From assembly GCF_001422985.1 (NCBI RefSeq), contig NZ_LMNL01000006.1:1-64000 (forward strand): a DNA stretch of 64,000 nucleotides. Reading direction: 5' to 3'. Position numbers and translations under genes: made by a program. The first letter of the stretch is position 1. Every line of letters begins with the position of its first letter. Origin of the DNA: Methylobacterium sp. Leaf117. GTDB lineage: Bacteria > Pseudomonadota > Alphaproteobacteria > Rhizobiales > Beijerinckiaceae. The notes under the pieces are model-generated. The model did no database searches. It was not told where the DNA came from and worked only from the letters and a program-made list of their open reading frames with translations. Below, one piece after another: positions 24,899-33,565 of the stretch.

Positions 24899-26731
24899 TC
24901 AGCGTCCCCCGATCGCCGCACTCTCCGCGGCCTGCTGCGGCTGGACCGTATGAGGCGAGGATTTCGGCCAGTAGGGCAGGAAGCCCTCGACGATCGAGCG
25001 GGGGATATCCAGGGGCCGGAACAGCTGCGTGTCCACGAACATCAGCGACTGCTCGCCCCGGCCGAGAAGGCCGTGCCGCTCGCTGTGGATCTCGTGGGCG
25101 AGAGTGACGAACTTGCGATTGTGGTTGGCGATCCGCAGTCGGACGACGATGGGCTCGAACTCCGCGGCCTCGCGCCGGAAATCGTGGGTGAAGGACTTGG
25201 TCAGGACGTAGAAGCTCGTCGTCTTCAGATCGAACCGCGGCATGCAGATGTTGAAGAACAGCTCGCGCGTCTTGCCGACCCAGCGGACGTAATTGGCGAA
25301 ATAGACGTTCCCGACCGAATTGGTGTCGTCGTAGGTTGGGATCATCCGCATCACGAACCATTGCCCGTCGAACCCGTGCGACATGACCGCGTCCTCGCGC
25401 GCCATCGTCACCACGGGGGCGGCGGTCGGGACGGGCGCCTGCGGGACGGCGTTCGGGTCGGTCGCCGGGGCGACGGTCTGGGGCGCGGTCCAGCCGAAGA
25501 GATCCAGGATCGCCGGCAGCGCGCCGATCAGGCCGATCAGCGGCGCGACCGCCAGGAAGGCCGGGACGGGCGTCACGTAGCCGGCGAGGAAGATCAGCGC
25601 CGCGGTCAGGCCGATCATGTAGCTCAGCACCGGATCGTAGGGCCGTCTGGCACCGAGGGTCTCGCCGACGAGGCTGCCCGCAGCGCCGACCAGGAGCGTG
25701 GCGAAGGGGAGCATCAGGTACATCATCGACAGGTTGGCGGCGATCATCGCGAAGGCGAGCGCCAGCGCGGCGAACACGATCCAGACCGGGGAGGCGATGA
25801 GGCCCGCCGGGATGAAAGCGAGCAGCGGGGAGGAACTCCGCGCCGTGACCGCCGTCATGAACCAGCGCGTCGCGCCGTAGAAGCTGTCGAAGGTCGAGGC
25901 CGCCGCGATGACGGTCCACACCACGAAGGGCAGGACCACTCCGTCGAGGTGGCCGCGAGCGATCGCGAGGGCGACCGCCGGCTGCAATCCGGTGATCCCA
26001 TCGGCCGACACGATGCTGCCGGCGGACCCCGCCGCCGCGGCCAGCAGGGCGTTCATCGACAGAAGCCCGAAGAACAGGATCGCGCCGACGCCATAGGCCA
26101 GCCGGATCGACGCGCCTTCGCGCCGGATCTCCACCGCCCGCTGCCAGTGCTGCACGTCCATCCACGGTCCGAGCAGGAAACCCACGAGGGTCGGGACGAC
26201 GAGACCGGTGAAGCGATCGTCGAGGGCGAACAGCGGGAGGCTAGCGGCCTGCGAGGCCGGCCAGAAGCGCAGGAGCGCCACGCCGGCGGCGATCAGCCCG
26301 ATGACCAGATAAGCCGCGTGGAGTGTCTTGAGCCTCCGCAACGGAAGCGCGTGTCCGATCGAGCAGGCGGCCAGGATCAGAACGGAGAGTCCGAGTTCGG
26401 CCTGCGGGCCGAACAGCGGAATCCACGCGTAATACGCGAAACCGAACACTGTGATGGCGAAGGCAAACAGTTGGCACAATTGGAACAGGAGCGCGTATCG
26501 CGACCCGACATCGGCCAGGATCTTGGCGGGATTTCTCTGAGGCGCTCCGAGCATCCACCCGAACAAGCAAAGACCTCCCGCATTAGGCAGTGCAAACGCA
26601 AGGAATCCGAGCCATCCATTGGTCAGCGTCACGTGAATTGCGTAGAAGAACCCTAACCCCCAGAACCATGACAAGGCGATGGTGGGCGACCACATCAGGG
26701 ATCGAGAAAAACTAGACTGCATTTTAATCAC
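24899..26731 (-). CDS. fusion of a transporter-like membrane domain with a hotdog-fold thioesterase domain
   Basis: The 610-aa product joins two unrelated modules. Residues about 10-415 are about 12 hydrophobic helices resembling sodium:solute symporter-type carriers (PTIALSWFWGLGFFYA, then AAASTFDSFYGATRWFM). A Pro/Ala linker (about 418-448) leads to a soluble hotdog domain (about 450-590) reading DDTNSVGNVYFANYVRWVG, KTRELFF and FTHDFRREAAEFEPIVVRL. That pattern closely recalls enediyne-polyketide-type thioesterases within the 4HBT superfamily. The natural reading is transport or sensing of a ligand coupled to acyl-thioester hydrolysis at the inner face, but substrates are unknown. An internal ATG (residue about 450) with GAGGA seven bases upstream could also give a free thioesterase. 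Its stop lies 7 bases from that of the convergent GGDEF-EAL gene. Confidence 0.8.
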   Translation of the reverse strand: MIKMQSSFSRSLMWSPTIALSWFWGLGFFYAIHVTLTNGWLGFLAFALPNAGGLCLFGWMLGAPQRNPAKILADVGSRYALLFQLCQLFAFAITVFGFAYYAWIPLFGPQAELGLSVLILAACSIGHALPLRRLKTLHAAYLVIGLIAAGVALLRFWPASQAASLPLFALDDRFTGLVVPTLVGFLLGPWMDVQHWQRAVEIRREGASIRLAYGVGAILFFGLLSMNALLAAAAGSAGSIVSADGITGLQPAVALAIARGHLDGVVLPFVVWTVIAAASTFDSFYGATRWFMTAVTARSSSPLLAFIPAGLIASPVWIVFAALALAFAMIAANLSMMYLMLPFATLLVGAAGSLVGETLGARRPYDPVLSYMIGLTAALIFLAGYVTPVPAFLAVAPLIGLIGALPAILDLFGWTAPQTVAPATDPNAVPQAPVPTAAPVVTMAREDAVMSHGFDGQWFVMRMIPTYDDTNSVGNVYFANYVRWVGKTRELFFNICMPRFDLKTTSFYVLTKSFTHDFRREAAEFEPIVVRLRIANHNRKFVTLAHEIHSERHGLLGRGEQSLMFVDTQLFRPLDIPRSIVEGFLPYWPKSSPHTVQPQQAAESAAIGGR

Positions 26732-26987
26732 TTGGCAGAGGATTACCTCGCGGTTTTTATCTGATCAGATCTCCAAGTGAAATACGATTATCATAAGAAA
26801 GGACGGGACGCCGAGCGTCGGCCGACAGACCTTCGAAAGGTCGCGGTGCGCCGAGGCGCCGGGCCCATCGGGCGCGCGGATGAGGTGCGGATCACACGCG
26901 GATCGAAACGTCAGGATCCAGCCCTGATCAGGCCGGGGCGACGACCGGGCGAGCCCGGTTCCGGGTCCCGCCGGCGGGCGTTGCGGT

Positions 26988-27809
26988 TCAGTCCACCGCG
27001 GCCCCGTGCAGCTCCGCGCTGGTGAAGCGCTGCTGCTCGGCCATCACCAGGCCGGCGAGTTCGCGCTTGAGGGCGTTGAACTCGCCCGAGGCGGTGTCGC
27101 GCGGGCGTGGGATCTCGACCGTGAGGTCGCGCTTGATGCGGCCCGGCCGGTAGGTCATCACCAGGATGCGGTCGGCGAGGTAGATCGCCTCCTCGATCGA
27201 GTGGGTGACGAAGATCACCGTCTTGCGGGACTCGGCCCAGATCCGTAGCAGCTCGTCCTGCAGGGTGCGGCGGGTCAGGGCGTCCAGCGCCCCGAACGGC
27301 TCGTCCATCAGCATCACGGGCGGGTCCAGCGCCAGGATGCGGGCGATGGCCACGCGCTGGCGCATGCCGCCGGACAGGTCCTTCGGGTAGCGCTTGCGGA
27401 AATCCGACAGGCCGAGGGTGGCGACGATGCGGTCCACCGTCACCGTGGCGTCGGCACGCGGCACGCCCTGGATGTCGAGGCCGAAGCGGACGTTGTCCTC
27501 CACGTTCATCCAGGGAAACAGGGCGTATTCCTGGAAGACCATGCCCCGGTCCGGGCCCGGCTCCGTCACCGGGCGCCCGCCCATGCGGATCTGCCCGGCG
27601 CTGAGGGGCATGAAGCCCGCCACCGCGTTGAGCAGGGTGGACTTGCCGCAGCCGGACGGCCCGAGCAGGCAGAGGAACTGCCCCTCCGGCACCGTCGCGG
27701 TGATGTCGTCCAGCGCCGGCACGGCGCCGGCGCCCGTCCCGAACACCTTGCTGGCGTGGGCGATCTCGATCTGCGCCGACCTGATCAGCCGTCCCGGTTC
27801 AGCGTTCAA
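26988..27809 (-). CDS. ABC transporter ATP-binding protein (nitrate/sulfonate/taurine type)
   Basis: The 273-aa cytoplasmic ATPase drives the importer encoded with the next two genes. It shows Walker A GPSGCGKST (near residue 51), Q-loop FQEYALFPW, signature LSGGMRQR, Walker B VMLMDEPFGALD and switch His in FVTHSIEEA. Sequence and length fit the SsuB/TauB/NrtD branch. It overlaps the permease gene by 11 bases and is the last gene of a three-gene operon. The substrate cannot be read from the ATPase. Confidence 0.9.
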   Translation of the reverse strand: MNAEPGRLIRSAQIEIAHASKVFGTGAGAVPALDDITATVPEGQFLCLLGPSGCGKSTLLNAVAGFMPLSAGQIRMGGRPVTEPGPDRGMVFQEYALFPWMNVEDNVRFGLDIQGVPRADATVTVDRIVATLGLSDFRKRYPKDLSGGMRQRVAIARILALDPPVMLMDEPFGALDALTRRTLQDELLRIWAESRKTVIFVTHSIEEAIYLADRILVMTYRPGRIKRDLTVEIPRPRDTASGEFNALKRELAGLVMAEQQRFTSAELHGAAVD

Positions 27810-28602
27810 GGCCGCGATGCCAGCGCAGGAGGTGGTCGTTGAGGCGCGACATCGCCCCGTCGATGATGAGGCCGAGGATGCCGATGGTGAGCATGCCGCC
27901 GATGATCTTGTCCGACCACATGTACTCGCGCGCCTCGAGGATGCGGTAGCCGAGGCCGTCCGAGACCGCGATCATCTCGGCCACGATGACCACGATGAAG
28001 GCGGTGCCGATGCCGATACGCATGCCTGCGAGCACGTAGGGGCTCGCCGCCGGCAGGATCACCCGGCGGAACATCGTACAGGGCTTCGCCCCGAGATTGC
28101 GGGCGGCGCGGATGTAGATCGAATCCACCTGCCGCACGCCCGCGATGGTGTTGACCAGCACGGGGAAGAAGGTCCCGAGCGCGATCAGGAACAGGGCCGG
28201 CGGGTTGCCGAGGCCGAACCACACGATGGCCAGCGGGATGTAGGCAATGGGTGGAATCGGCCGCAGGATCTGGAGAAGCGGGTTGAACAGCCCATAGAGC
28301 CGGTCGCTGGTGCCGAGGATGAGCCCGACCGGCACCGCGAGCCCGGCGCCGACGCAGAAGCCCATGAGGACGCGCGCGAGGCTCGCCACCGCGTCGTGCG
28401 GCATCTCGCCGGAGACCAGCCACTGCCCGTAGCTCTCCGTCGCCGGATCGTAGGGCAGGCCGGGCAGGAGGCCCTGGTACCACTTCACCGCCACCGCGCT
28501 CGGCGGCGGCAGGACGATCGGGGAGAACACGCCGGCCCGGCTGAGGATTTCCCACAGGACGAGGAGGACGAGGGGGACGAGAGCGCCGCGAAACCGGTTC
28601 AT
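27799..28602 (-). CDS. ABC transporter permease (SsuC/TauC type)
   Basis: The 267-aa inner-membrane protein has about six helices, starting with VPLVLLVLWEILSRAGVF, and the binding-protein-dependent permease loop (GAKPCTMFRRVILPAASPYV) that contacts the ATPase. PIPPIAYIPLAIVWFGLG is the usual segment of nitrate/sulfonate-type permeases. It lies 7 bases downstream of the binding-protein gene and overlaps the ATPase gene by 11 bases. It would act as a homodimer. Confidence 0.9.
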   Translation of the reverse strand: MNRFRGALVPLVLLVLWEILSRAGVFSPIVLPPPSAVAVKWYQGLLPGLPYDPATESYGQWLVSGEMPHDAVASLARVLMGFCVGAGLAVPVGLILGTSDRLYGLFNPLLQILRPIPPIAYIPLAIVWFGLGNPPALFLIALGTFFPVLVNTIAGVRQVDSIYIRAARNLGAKPCTMFRRVILPAASPYVLAGMRIGIGTAFIVVIVAEMIAVSDGLGYRILEAREYMWSDKIIGGMLTIGILGLIIDGAMSRLNDHLLRWHRGLER

Positions 28603-28609
28603 GGTCCGC

Positions 28610-29602
28610 TCAGTTCGTCTTGAGCTCGGCCTTGGCCTTGTCGAGGAGGTCGGTCTTCACCCACTCGGCGTCGGATTTCGGCGGGTTCACCATCTTCCCG
28701 AGGCCGTACTTCATCATGTAGTCGGTCGTGGTCTGCATGTGCCCGGCCGGCACGTCGTAGGTGTACTTCGCGTTGGCCATGCCATCGCGAAAATCCTGGC
28801 TCGAGAGCTGGCCCTTGAACACCGTTTCACGGACGTACTTCTCGGCGAGCGCCGGATCGTCGATGAAGGCCTTGGTGGCGGCCACGAACAGCTTGAGGAC
28901 CCTGGCGGCGACCTCGGGCCGCTCGTTGTACATCTTTTCGGTCATCACCAGCGGGCGCACCGGCACGCCGATGGGGGTGTCGTAGGGCTTGACCACCTCG
29001 GTGGCGTAGCCCGCGCTGATGGCCTGGGTCGATTGGGGCTCGCTCTGGCAGATCACGTCGACGTATTTCTGCGCGAGCGCCTGGTTCAGGTCGGCGTAGT
29101 TGTTGAAGTAGATCAGCTGCACGTCCTTGCCGGCCCGCTCGGACCAGGTCATTCCGTGCTTGTCGAGCTCGGCCAGCAGCATCAGATCCTGGGTGCCGCC
29201 CCGCACGGTGGCGACCTTGAGGCCCTTCACGTCCTTCAGGGTCTTGACCGTGTCGAGGTCGGGCCGGCGCAGGATGCGGACGCCGCCATTGGCGAAACCC
29301 GCCACCACGTAGAGCTTCACGCCGTTGCCGCGCGCCGCCACCGCGCCATCGGCGCCCGAGGCCGAGATGTCGATCTGGTCCACCGCCATGGCGGGGTAGA
29401 TGTCGGCCCCCTTGGCGAAGACCTTCTCGTCGATCTTCAGGCCGTATTTCGGGGCGATCTCCTTCATGTAGGAGATCGCCCCGTAATGGGCGAACTTCAG
29501 GTTGCCGAGGCGCACCACGTCGTCGGCCCGGGCGCTGCCGAGAGCCCCCAGGGTCGCGAGAACGAACAGGGCTGCGCGCGTCGTCGCGTGGCGCTTGAAC
29601 AT
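28610..29602 (-). CDS. ABC transporter substrate-binding protein (TauA/NMT1-like)
   Basis: The 330-aa periplasmic protein has a clear signal peptide (ALFVLATLGALGSARA-D, about residues 10-26) and an NMT1/TauA-type two-lobe fold (LGNLKFAHYGAISYM, AMAVDQIDISASGADGA, LKVATVRGGTQDLML). Family members bind sulfonates, nitrate, riboflavin or pyrimidine precursors and aromatic acids, so the ligand is open. It is the first gene of the transporter operon and is divergent from a catabolic gene set that starts 115 bases away. That suggests the ligand feeds the set. Confidence 0.88.
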   Translation of the reverse strand: MFKRHATTRAALFVLATLGALGSARADDVVRLGNLKFAHYGAISYMKEIAPKYGLKIDEKVFAKGADIYPAMAVDQIDISASGADGAVAARGNGVKLYVVAGFANGGVRILRRPDLDTVKTLKDVKGLKVATVRGGTQDLMLLAELDKHGMTWSERAGKDVQLIYFNNYADLNQALAQKYVDVICQSEPQSTQAISAGYATEVVKPYDTPIGVPVRPLVMTEKMYNERPEVAARVLKLFVAATKAFIDDPALAEKYVRETVFKGQLSSQDFRDGMANAKYTYDVPAGHMQTTTDYMMKYGLGKMVNPPKSDAEWVKTDLLDKAKAELKTN

Positions 29603-29717
29603 CGGTGTCCTCCGGTCGCGGGTCGTGGCGCCCGCTTTGTCCGCCGTGAAAACGGTCGGTACAGTCTTGAGTTAAGCGTATTCTGGATTCGAATGTAAAG
29701 CGCCGGGAGGGAGAGTT

Positions 29718-30656
29718 TTGGCAGGCCTTGAAACGGATGAAATCGGCCGGGTCACCGTGCTGGGCTGCGGCACCCTGGGTGCCAGCTGGGCCGCCCTGTT
29801 CCTGGCTCACGGCCTCGATGTGGCGGCCTGCGATCCTGCGCCCGGGTTCGAGGCGAGCGCCGGCCGGGCGATCGAGGCGGCGCGCGCGCAGTTGGCCGAG
29901 CTGGGCTTGCGCGGGCAGGGCGCGCTGCAATTCTACGGCCGCCCGGAGGACGCCCTCGCCGGCACGGACTACGTGCAGGAGAACGCGCCGGAGAACGAGG
30001 CGGTGAAGCGCACCCTGCTGGCGGAGGTCGATCGCCTGCTGCCGCCCTCGATCCTCGTGGCGTCGAGCACCTCGGCGATGCTGCGCAGCGCCCTCGTGGC
30101 CGATTGCGTCCGGCCGGAGCGGATCCTGGTGGCGCATCCGTTCCACCCGCCCCACCTCGTGCCGCTGGTGGAGATCGTCGCCGGCACGCCCGCGGTGGCG
30201 GCGCGGGCCGCGGCCTTCTATGCCCGCCTCGGGCGCCGGCCCGTGATCCTCGACCGCGAGATGCCGGGCCACATCGCCAACCGCCTCGCCTCGGCCCTGT
30301 ACCGGGAGGCGGTGAACCTCGTGGCCGAGGGCGTGGCGAGCGTCGCCGACATCGATGCCGCCCTGTGTAACGGTCCCGGCCTGCGCTGGGCCGCGATGGG
30401 CCCGCACATGACCTATCACCTGGGCGGCGGGGCGGGCGGCATCCGCCACTATCTCGACCATCTCGGCCCGAGCCAGGAGCGGCGCTGGGCCAGCCTCGGC
30501 ACCCCGAGCCTGACGGAGGCGGTCAAGAACCGGATCGTGGACGGAATCGAGGCCGAGGCCGCCGGCCGCTCGCTCGAGGTCCTGGCCGAGCGCCGCGACC
30601 GGTCCCTCATCGAGATCCTCAAGGCCCGCATCGAGGTGGCAGGGGAGGGCTCCTGA
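29718..30656 (+). CDS. 3-hydroxyacyl-CoA dehydrogenase-family NAD-dependent oxidoreductase
   Basis: The 312-aa cytoplasmic dehydrogenase has an N-terminal Rossmann fold (VTVLGCGTLGASWAALF, GxGxxG form, followed by Asp in ACDPAP), ENAPEN, STSAMLRS and the catalytic-His segment VAHPFHPPHLVPLVE. A helical C-terminal domain contains GPGLRWAAMGPH. Relatives include 3-hydroxybutyryl-CoA dehydrogenase, carnitine 3-dehydrogenase and L-gulonate 3-dehydrogenase; the single-domain length fits all of them. The start is a TTG at 29718 behind a strong GGGAGGGAG, with no better ATG. It opens a plus-strand cluster with DHDPS-like, IlvD-like and MhpD-like genes, so the substrate may be a hydroxy acid rather than an acyl-CoA. 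Confidence 0.85.
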   Translation: MAGLETDEIGRVTVLGCGTLGASWAALFLAHGLDVAACDPAPGFEASAGRAIEAARAQLAELGLRGQGALQFYGRPEDALAGTDYVQENAPENEAVKRTLLAEVDRLLPPSILVASSTSAMLRSALVADCVRPERILVAHPFHPPHLVPLVEIVAGTPAVAARAAAFYARLGRRPVILDREMPGHIANRLASALYREAVNLVAEGVASVADIDAALCNGPGLRWAAMGPHMTYHLGGGAGGIRHYLDHLGPSQERRWASLGTPSLTEAVKNRIVDGIEAEAAGRSLEVLAERRDRSLIEILKARIEVAGEGS

Positions 30657-30799
30657 AGCCTCGCGCGGACCGCCCGATCCGCGGCCGGCCGCGGTCCGAC
30701 CTCGTCACCCCGGCAGCGCCGACGATCCCCCGACAATCCCCTGCCACTTCCTCGTCACTTGCCCGTTCCTCGGCCCCGCCGACCCCCAAGGAGGACACC

Positions 30800-31735
30800 A
30801 TGGCTCTGACCAGCGCGATCAAGGGGGTGATCCCCATCGCCCCGACCCCCTTCCATCCCGACGGCCGGGTCGACGAGGCCTCCCTCGACCGGATGTGCGG
30901 GGTCTTCTCGGGCGCGGGCGTCGATGGCGTCACCATCCTGGGCCAGCTCGGCGAAGCGCCGAAGCTCGACCATGCCGAGGCGGTCGCCATCGCCAAGCGG
31001 GTCGTCGGGCGCCTGGATATCCCCGTCCTCGTCGGTGTTTCGGCACCCGGTTTCGCCGCCATGCGGTCGCTCGCCCGCGAGGTGATGGATCTGGGTGCGG
31101 CCGGCGTCATGATCGGGCCGCCCAACACCCTGCGCACCGACGATCAGGTGGTGGCCTATTACCGCAACGCCGCCGAGGCGATCGGCGCCGACGTGCCCTT
31201 CGTGATCCAGGATTACCCGCTGACCTTCTCGGTGGTGATGACCCCCGCGGTCATCCGCCGGATCGTCACCGAGAATCCGTCCTGCGTCATGCTCAAGCAC
31301 GAGGATTGGCCGGGGCTCGACAAGATCACGGCGCTGCGCGCCTTCGAGCAGGACGGTTCGATGCGCCACATCGCGATCCTCACCGGCAATGGCGGCCTGT
31401 TCCTCGACTTCGAGATGGAGCGCGGCGCGGACGGCGCCAACACCGGCTACGCCTTCCCGGAGATGCTGGTCGACGTCGTGCGGCTGTCGAAGGCCGGCGC
31501 GCGCGATGCGGCGCACGACCTCTTCGACGCACACCTGCCGTATCTGCGATACGAACAGCAGCAGGGTCCCTTAGGCCTCGCGGTGCGCAAGTACGTTTTC
31601 CAGAAGCGCGGCATCTTCGCCTCGGATGCCCAGCGCAAGCCGGCCGCGAGCCTGTCGGCGCAGGGTAGGGCGGAGGTCGACTACCTTCTGTCGCGCATCG
31701 CCCGCGTCGACCCGCGCGCCCGCGTGGCGCCCTGA
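30800..31735 (+). CDS. dihydrodipicolinate synthase/N-acetylneuraminate lyase-family protein
   Basis: The 311-aa TIM-barrel class I aldolase or dehydratase has VIQDYPL (catalytic Tyr) and VMLKHED (Schiff-base Lys near residue 175). PIAPTPFHPDGRVD opens the barrel. GQLGEAPKL replaces the GTTGE motif of true DapA, so it is probably not the lysine enzyme. Family members act on 2-keto-3-deoxy sugar acids and related compounds. GGAGG precedes ATG 30800. It lies 22 bases upstream of an IlvD/Edd-family dehydratase, a pairing typical of sugar-acid catabolism: dehydration, then aldol cleavage or further dehydration. Confidence 0.88.
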   Translation: MALTSAIKGVIPIAPTPFHPDGRVDEASLDRMCGVFSGAGVDGVTILGQLGEAPKLDHAEAVAIAKRVVGRLDIPVLVGVSAPGFAAMRSLAREVMDLGAAGVMIGPPNTLRTDDQVVAYYRNAAEAIGADVPFVIQDYPLTFSVVMTPAVIRRIVTENPSCVMLKHEDWPGLDKITALRAFEQDGSMRHIAILTGNGGLFLDFEMERGADGANTGYAFPEMLVDVVRLSKAGARDAAHDLFDAHLPYLRYEQQQGPLGLAVRKYVFQKRGIFASDAQRKPAASLSAQGRAEVDYLLSRIARVDPRARVAP

Positions 31736-31757
31736 CATCCGGAACGGGACACGCATC

Positions 31758-33476
31758 ATGAGCAAAGGTCTGCGCAAGGGCCTCACCAGCTACGGCGACG
31801 CGGGCTTCTCCCTGTTCCTGCGCAAGGCCTTCATCAAGGCGGCGGGCTACTCGGACGATGCCCTCGACCGGCCCATCGTCGGCATCACCAACACGGCGAG
31901 CGACTACAACCCCTGCCACGGCAACGCCCCCGCCCTGATCGAGGCGGCCAAGCGCGGGGTGATGCTGGCCGGCGGCCTGCCGATGGTGTTCCCGACGATC
32001 TCGATCCACGAGTGCTTCGCCCACCCGACCTCGATGGTCCTGCGCAACCTGATGGCCATGGACACCGAGGAGATGCTGCAGGCCCAGCCGATGGACGCGG
32101 TCCTCGTCATCGGCGGCTGCGACAAGACTCTGCCGGCGCAGATCATGGCGGCGGCGAGCGTCGACCTGCCCACCGTGGTCATCCCGGTCGGCCCGATGGT
32201 GGTGGGCCACCACAAGGGCGAGGTGCTCGGCGCCTGCACCGATTGCCGCCGGCTCTGGAGCGCTCATCGGGCCGGCGCGATCGATGCCGAGGAGATCGAG
32301 CGGGTCAACAGCCGCCTCGCCCCCTCCGTCGGTACCTGCATGGTGATGGGCACGGCCAGCACCATGGCCTGCGTCACGGAAGCGCTCGGCCTGTCGCTGC
32401 CGATGAGCGCCACCGTGCCGGCGCCCCATGCCGAGCGCATCCGCATCGCCGAGGCGAGCGGTCGCCGCGCCGCCGAGATGGCGGTCTCGGGCGGCCCGCG
32501 GCCGAGCGAACTCCTGACACCGGCCGCCTTCCGCAACGCCCAGGTGGTGATGCAGGCGATCGGCGGGTCGACCAACGGCCTGATCCACCTGACCGCCATC
32601 GCCAATCGGACGCCGCACGGCATCGATCTCGACGCCTTCGACGCAATCGGCCGGGCCGTGCCCGTGCTGGTCGACCTCAAGCCCTCGGGCCAGCACTACA
32701 TGGAGCATTTCCACCATGCGGGCGGCCTGCCGACCCTGCTCCGGAACCTGGGATCGCTGATCGATCGCGACGCCCGCACCGTGGCGGGCGGCACCTTGCG
32801 GGACGTGGTGGCGCAGGCTGAGGACGTGCCGGGCCAGACCGTGATCCGCTCCGCCGGAGACCCGATCAAGCCGGTCGGCGCCATGGCGGTCCTGCGCGGC
32901 AATCTCGCCCCACGCGGCGCCCTGATCAAGCACAGCGCCGCAAGCCCCGCCCTGCTTCAGCACACCGGCCGGGCGGTGGTGTTCACCTCGATCGCCGACA
33001 TGACCACCCGGATCGACGATCCCGACCTCGACGTCGGACCGGACGACGTCCTCGTCCTCCAGAACGGCGGACCGAAGGGCGCCCCCGGCATGCCCGAGGC
33101 GGGCTACCTGCCGATTCCGAAACAGATCCTGGCGCGCGGGATCAAGGACATGGTGCGGATCTCCGATGCGCGCATGAGCGGAACCGCCTTCGGCACCATC
33201 GTCCTCCACATCACGCCGGAATCGGCCGTTGGCGGCCCCCTCGGCCTCGTCCGGACCGGCGACCTCATCCGCCTCGACACCGCGGGCCGGCGCATCGACG
33301 TGCTGGTCGACGATGCGGAGCTGGAGCGGCGCCGGATCGCGCTCGGACCGCCCGTCAGACCGGATTGGGCCAGGCGCGGCTACTTGCACCTGTTCTACGA
33401 GACGGTGCTGCAGGCGGACGAAGGCTGCGACTTCGATTTCCTGCGGGCCGAGCCTTCTCCGGACAGGGCGCGCTGA
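31758..33476 (+). CDS. IlvD/Edd-family Fe-S dehydratase (sugar-acid dehydratase-like)
   Basis: The 572-aa cytoplasmic dehydratase shows the three family cysteines that hold the iron-sulfur cluster: NPCHGN (near residue 53), GGCDKT (near 121) and GTCMVMGTAS (near 194). The IGGSTNG motif and the C-terminal SDARMSGTAFG segment are also present. It is closer in layout to pentonate/arabinonate dehydratases than to dihydroxyacid dehydratase IlvD, but exact substrate is inference. The start at 31758 follows the DHDPS-like gene by 22 bases. An aldonic acid would be converted to a 2-keto-3-deoxy acid. Confidence 0.88.
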   Translation: MSKGLRKGLTSYGDAGFSLFLRKAFIKAAGYSDDALDRPIVGITNTASDYNPCHGNAPALIEAAKRGVMLAGGLPMVFPTISIHECFAHPTSMVLRNLMAMDTEEMLQAQPMDAVLVIGGCDKTLPAQIMAAASVDLPTVVIPVGPMVVGHHKGEVLGACTDCRRLWSAHRAGAIDAEEIERVNSRLAPSVGTCMVMGTASTMACVTEALGLSLPMSATVPAPHAERIRIAEASGRRAAEMAVSGGPRPSELLTPAAFRNAQVVMQAIGGSTNGLIHLTAIANRTPHGIDLDAFDAIGRAVPVLVDLKPSGQHYMEHFHHAGGLPTLLRNLGSLIDRDARTVAGGTLRDVVAQAEDVPGQTVIRSAGDPIKPVGAMAVLRGNLAPRGALIKHSAASPALLQHTGRAVVFTSIADMTTRIDDPDLDVGPDDVLVLQNGGPKGAPGMPEAGYLPIPKQILARGIKDMVRISDARMSGTAFGTIVLHITPESAVGGPLGLVRTGDLIRLDTAGRRIDVLVDDAELERRRIALGPPVRPDWARRGYLHLFYETVLQADEGCDFDFLRAEPSPDRAR

Positions 33477-33565
33477 GGAAAGAGGCGCATTCGGGCGCAG
33501 GAATCCGGTAGAGAATCCGGGAGGGGATCGGTCGCGCTCCGCTCCGCCCGACAGCAAGGTCCGCC

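Noticed and set aside
24899..26731. Possibility that the hotdog domain belongs to an enediyne biosynthesis cluster
   Set aside because: No polyketide synthase or other enediyne cassette genes occur anywhere in the window.
26777..27025. 82-codon plus-strand frame before the ABC ATPase gene end
   Set aside because: Arg/Gly/Pro-rich with no ribosome site; typical random open frame in GC-rich intergenic DNA.
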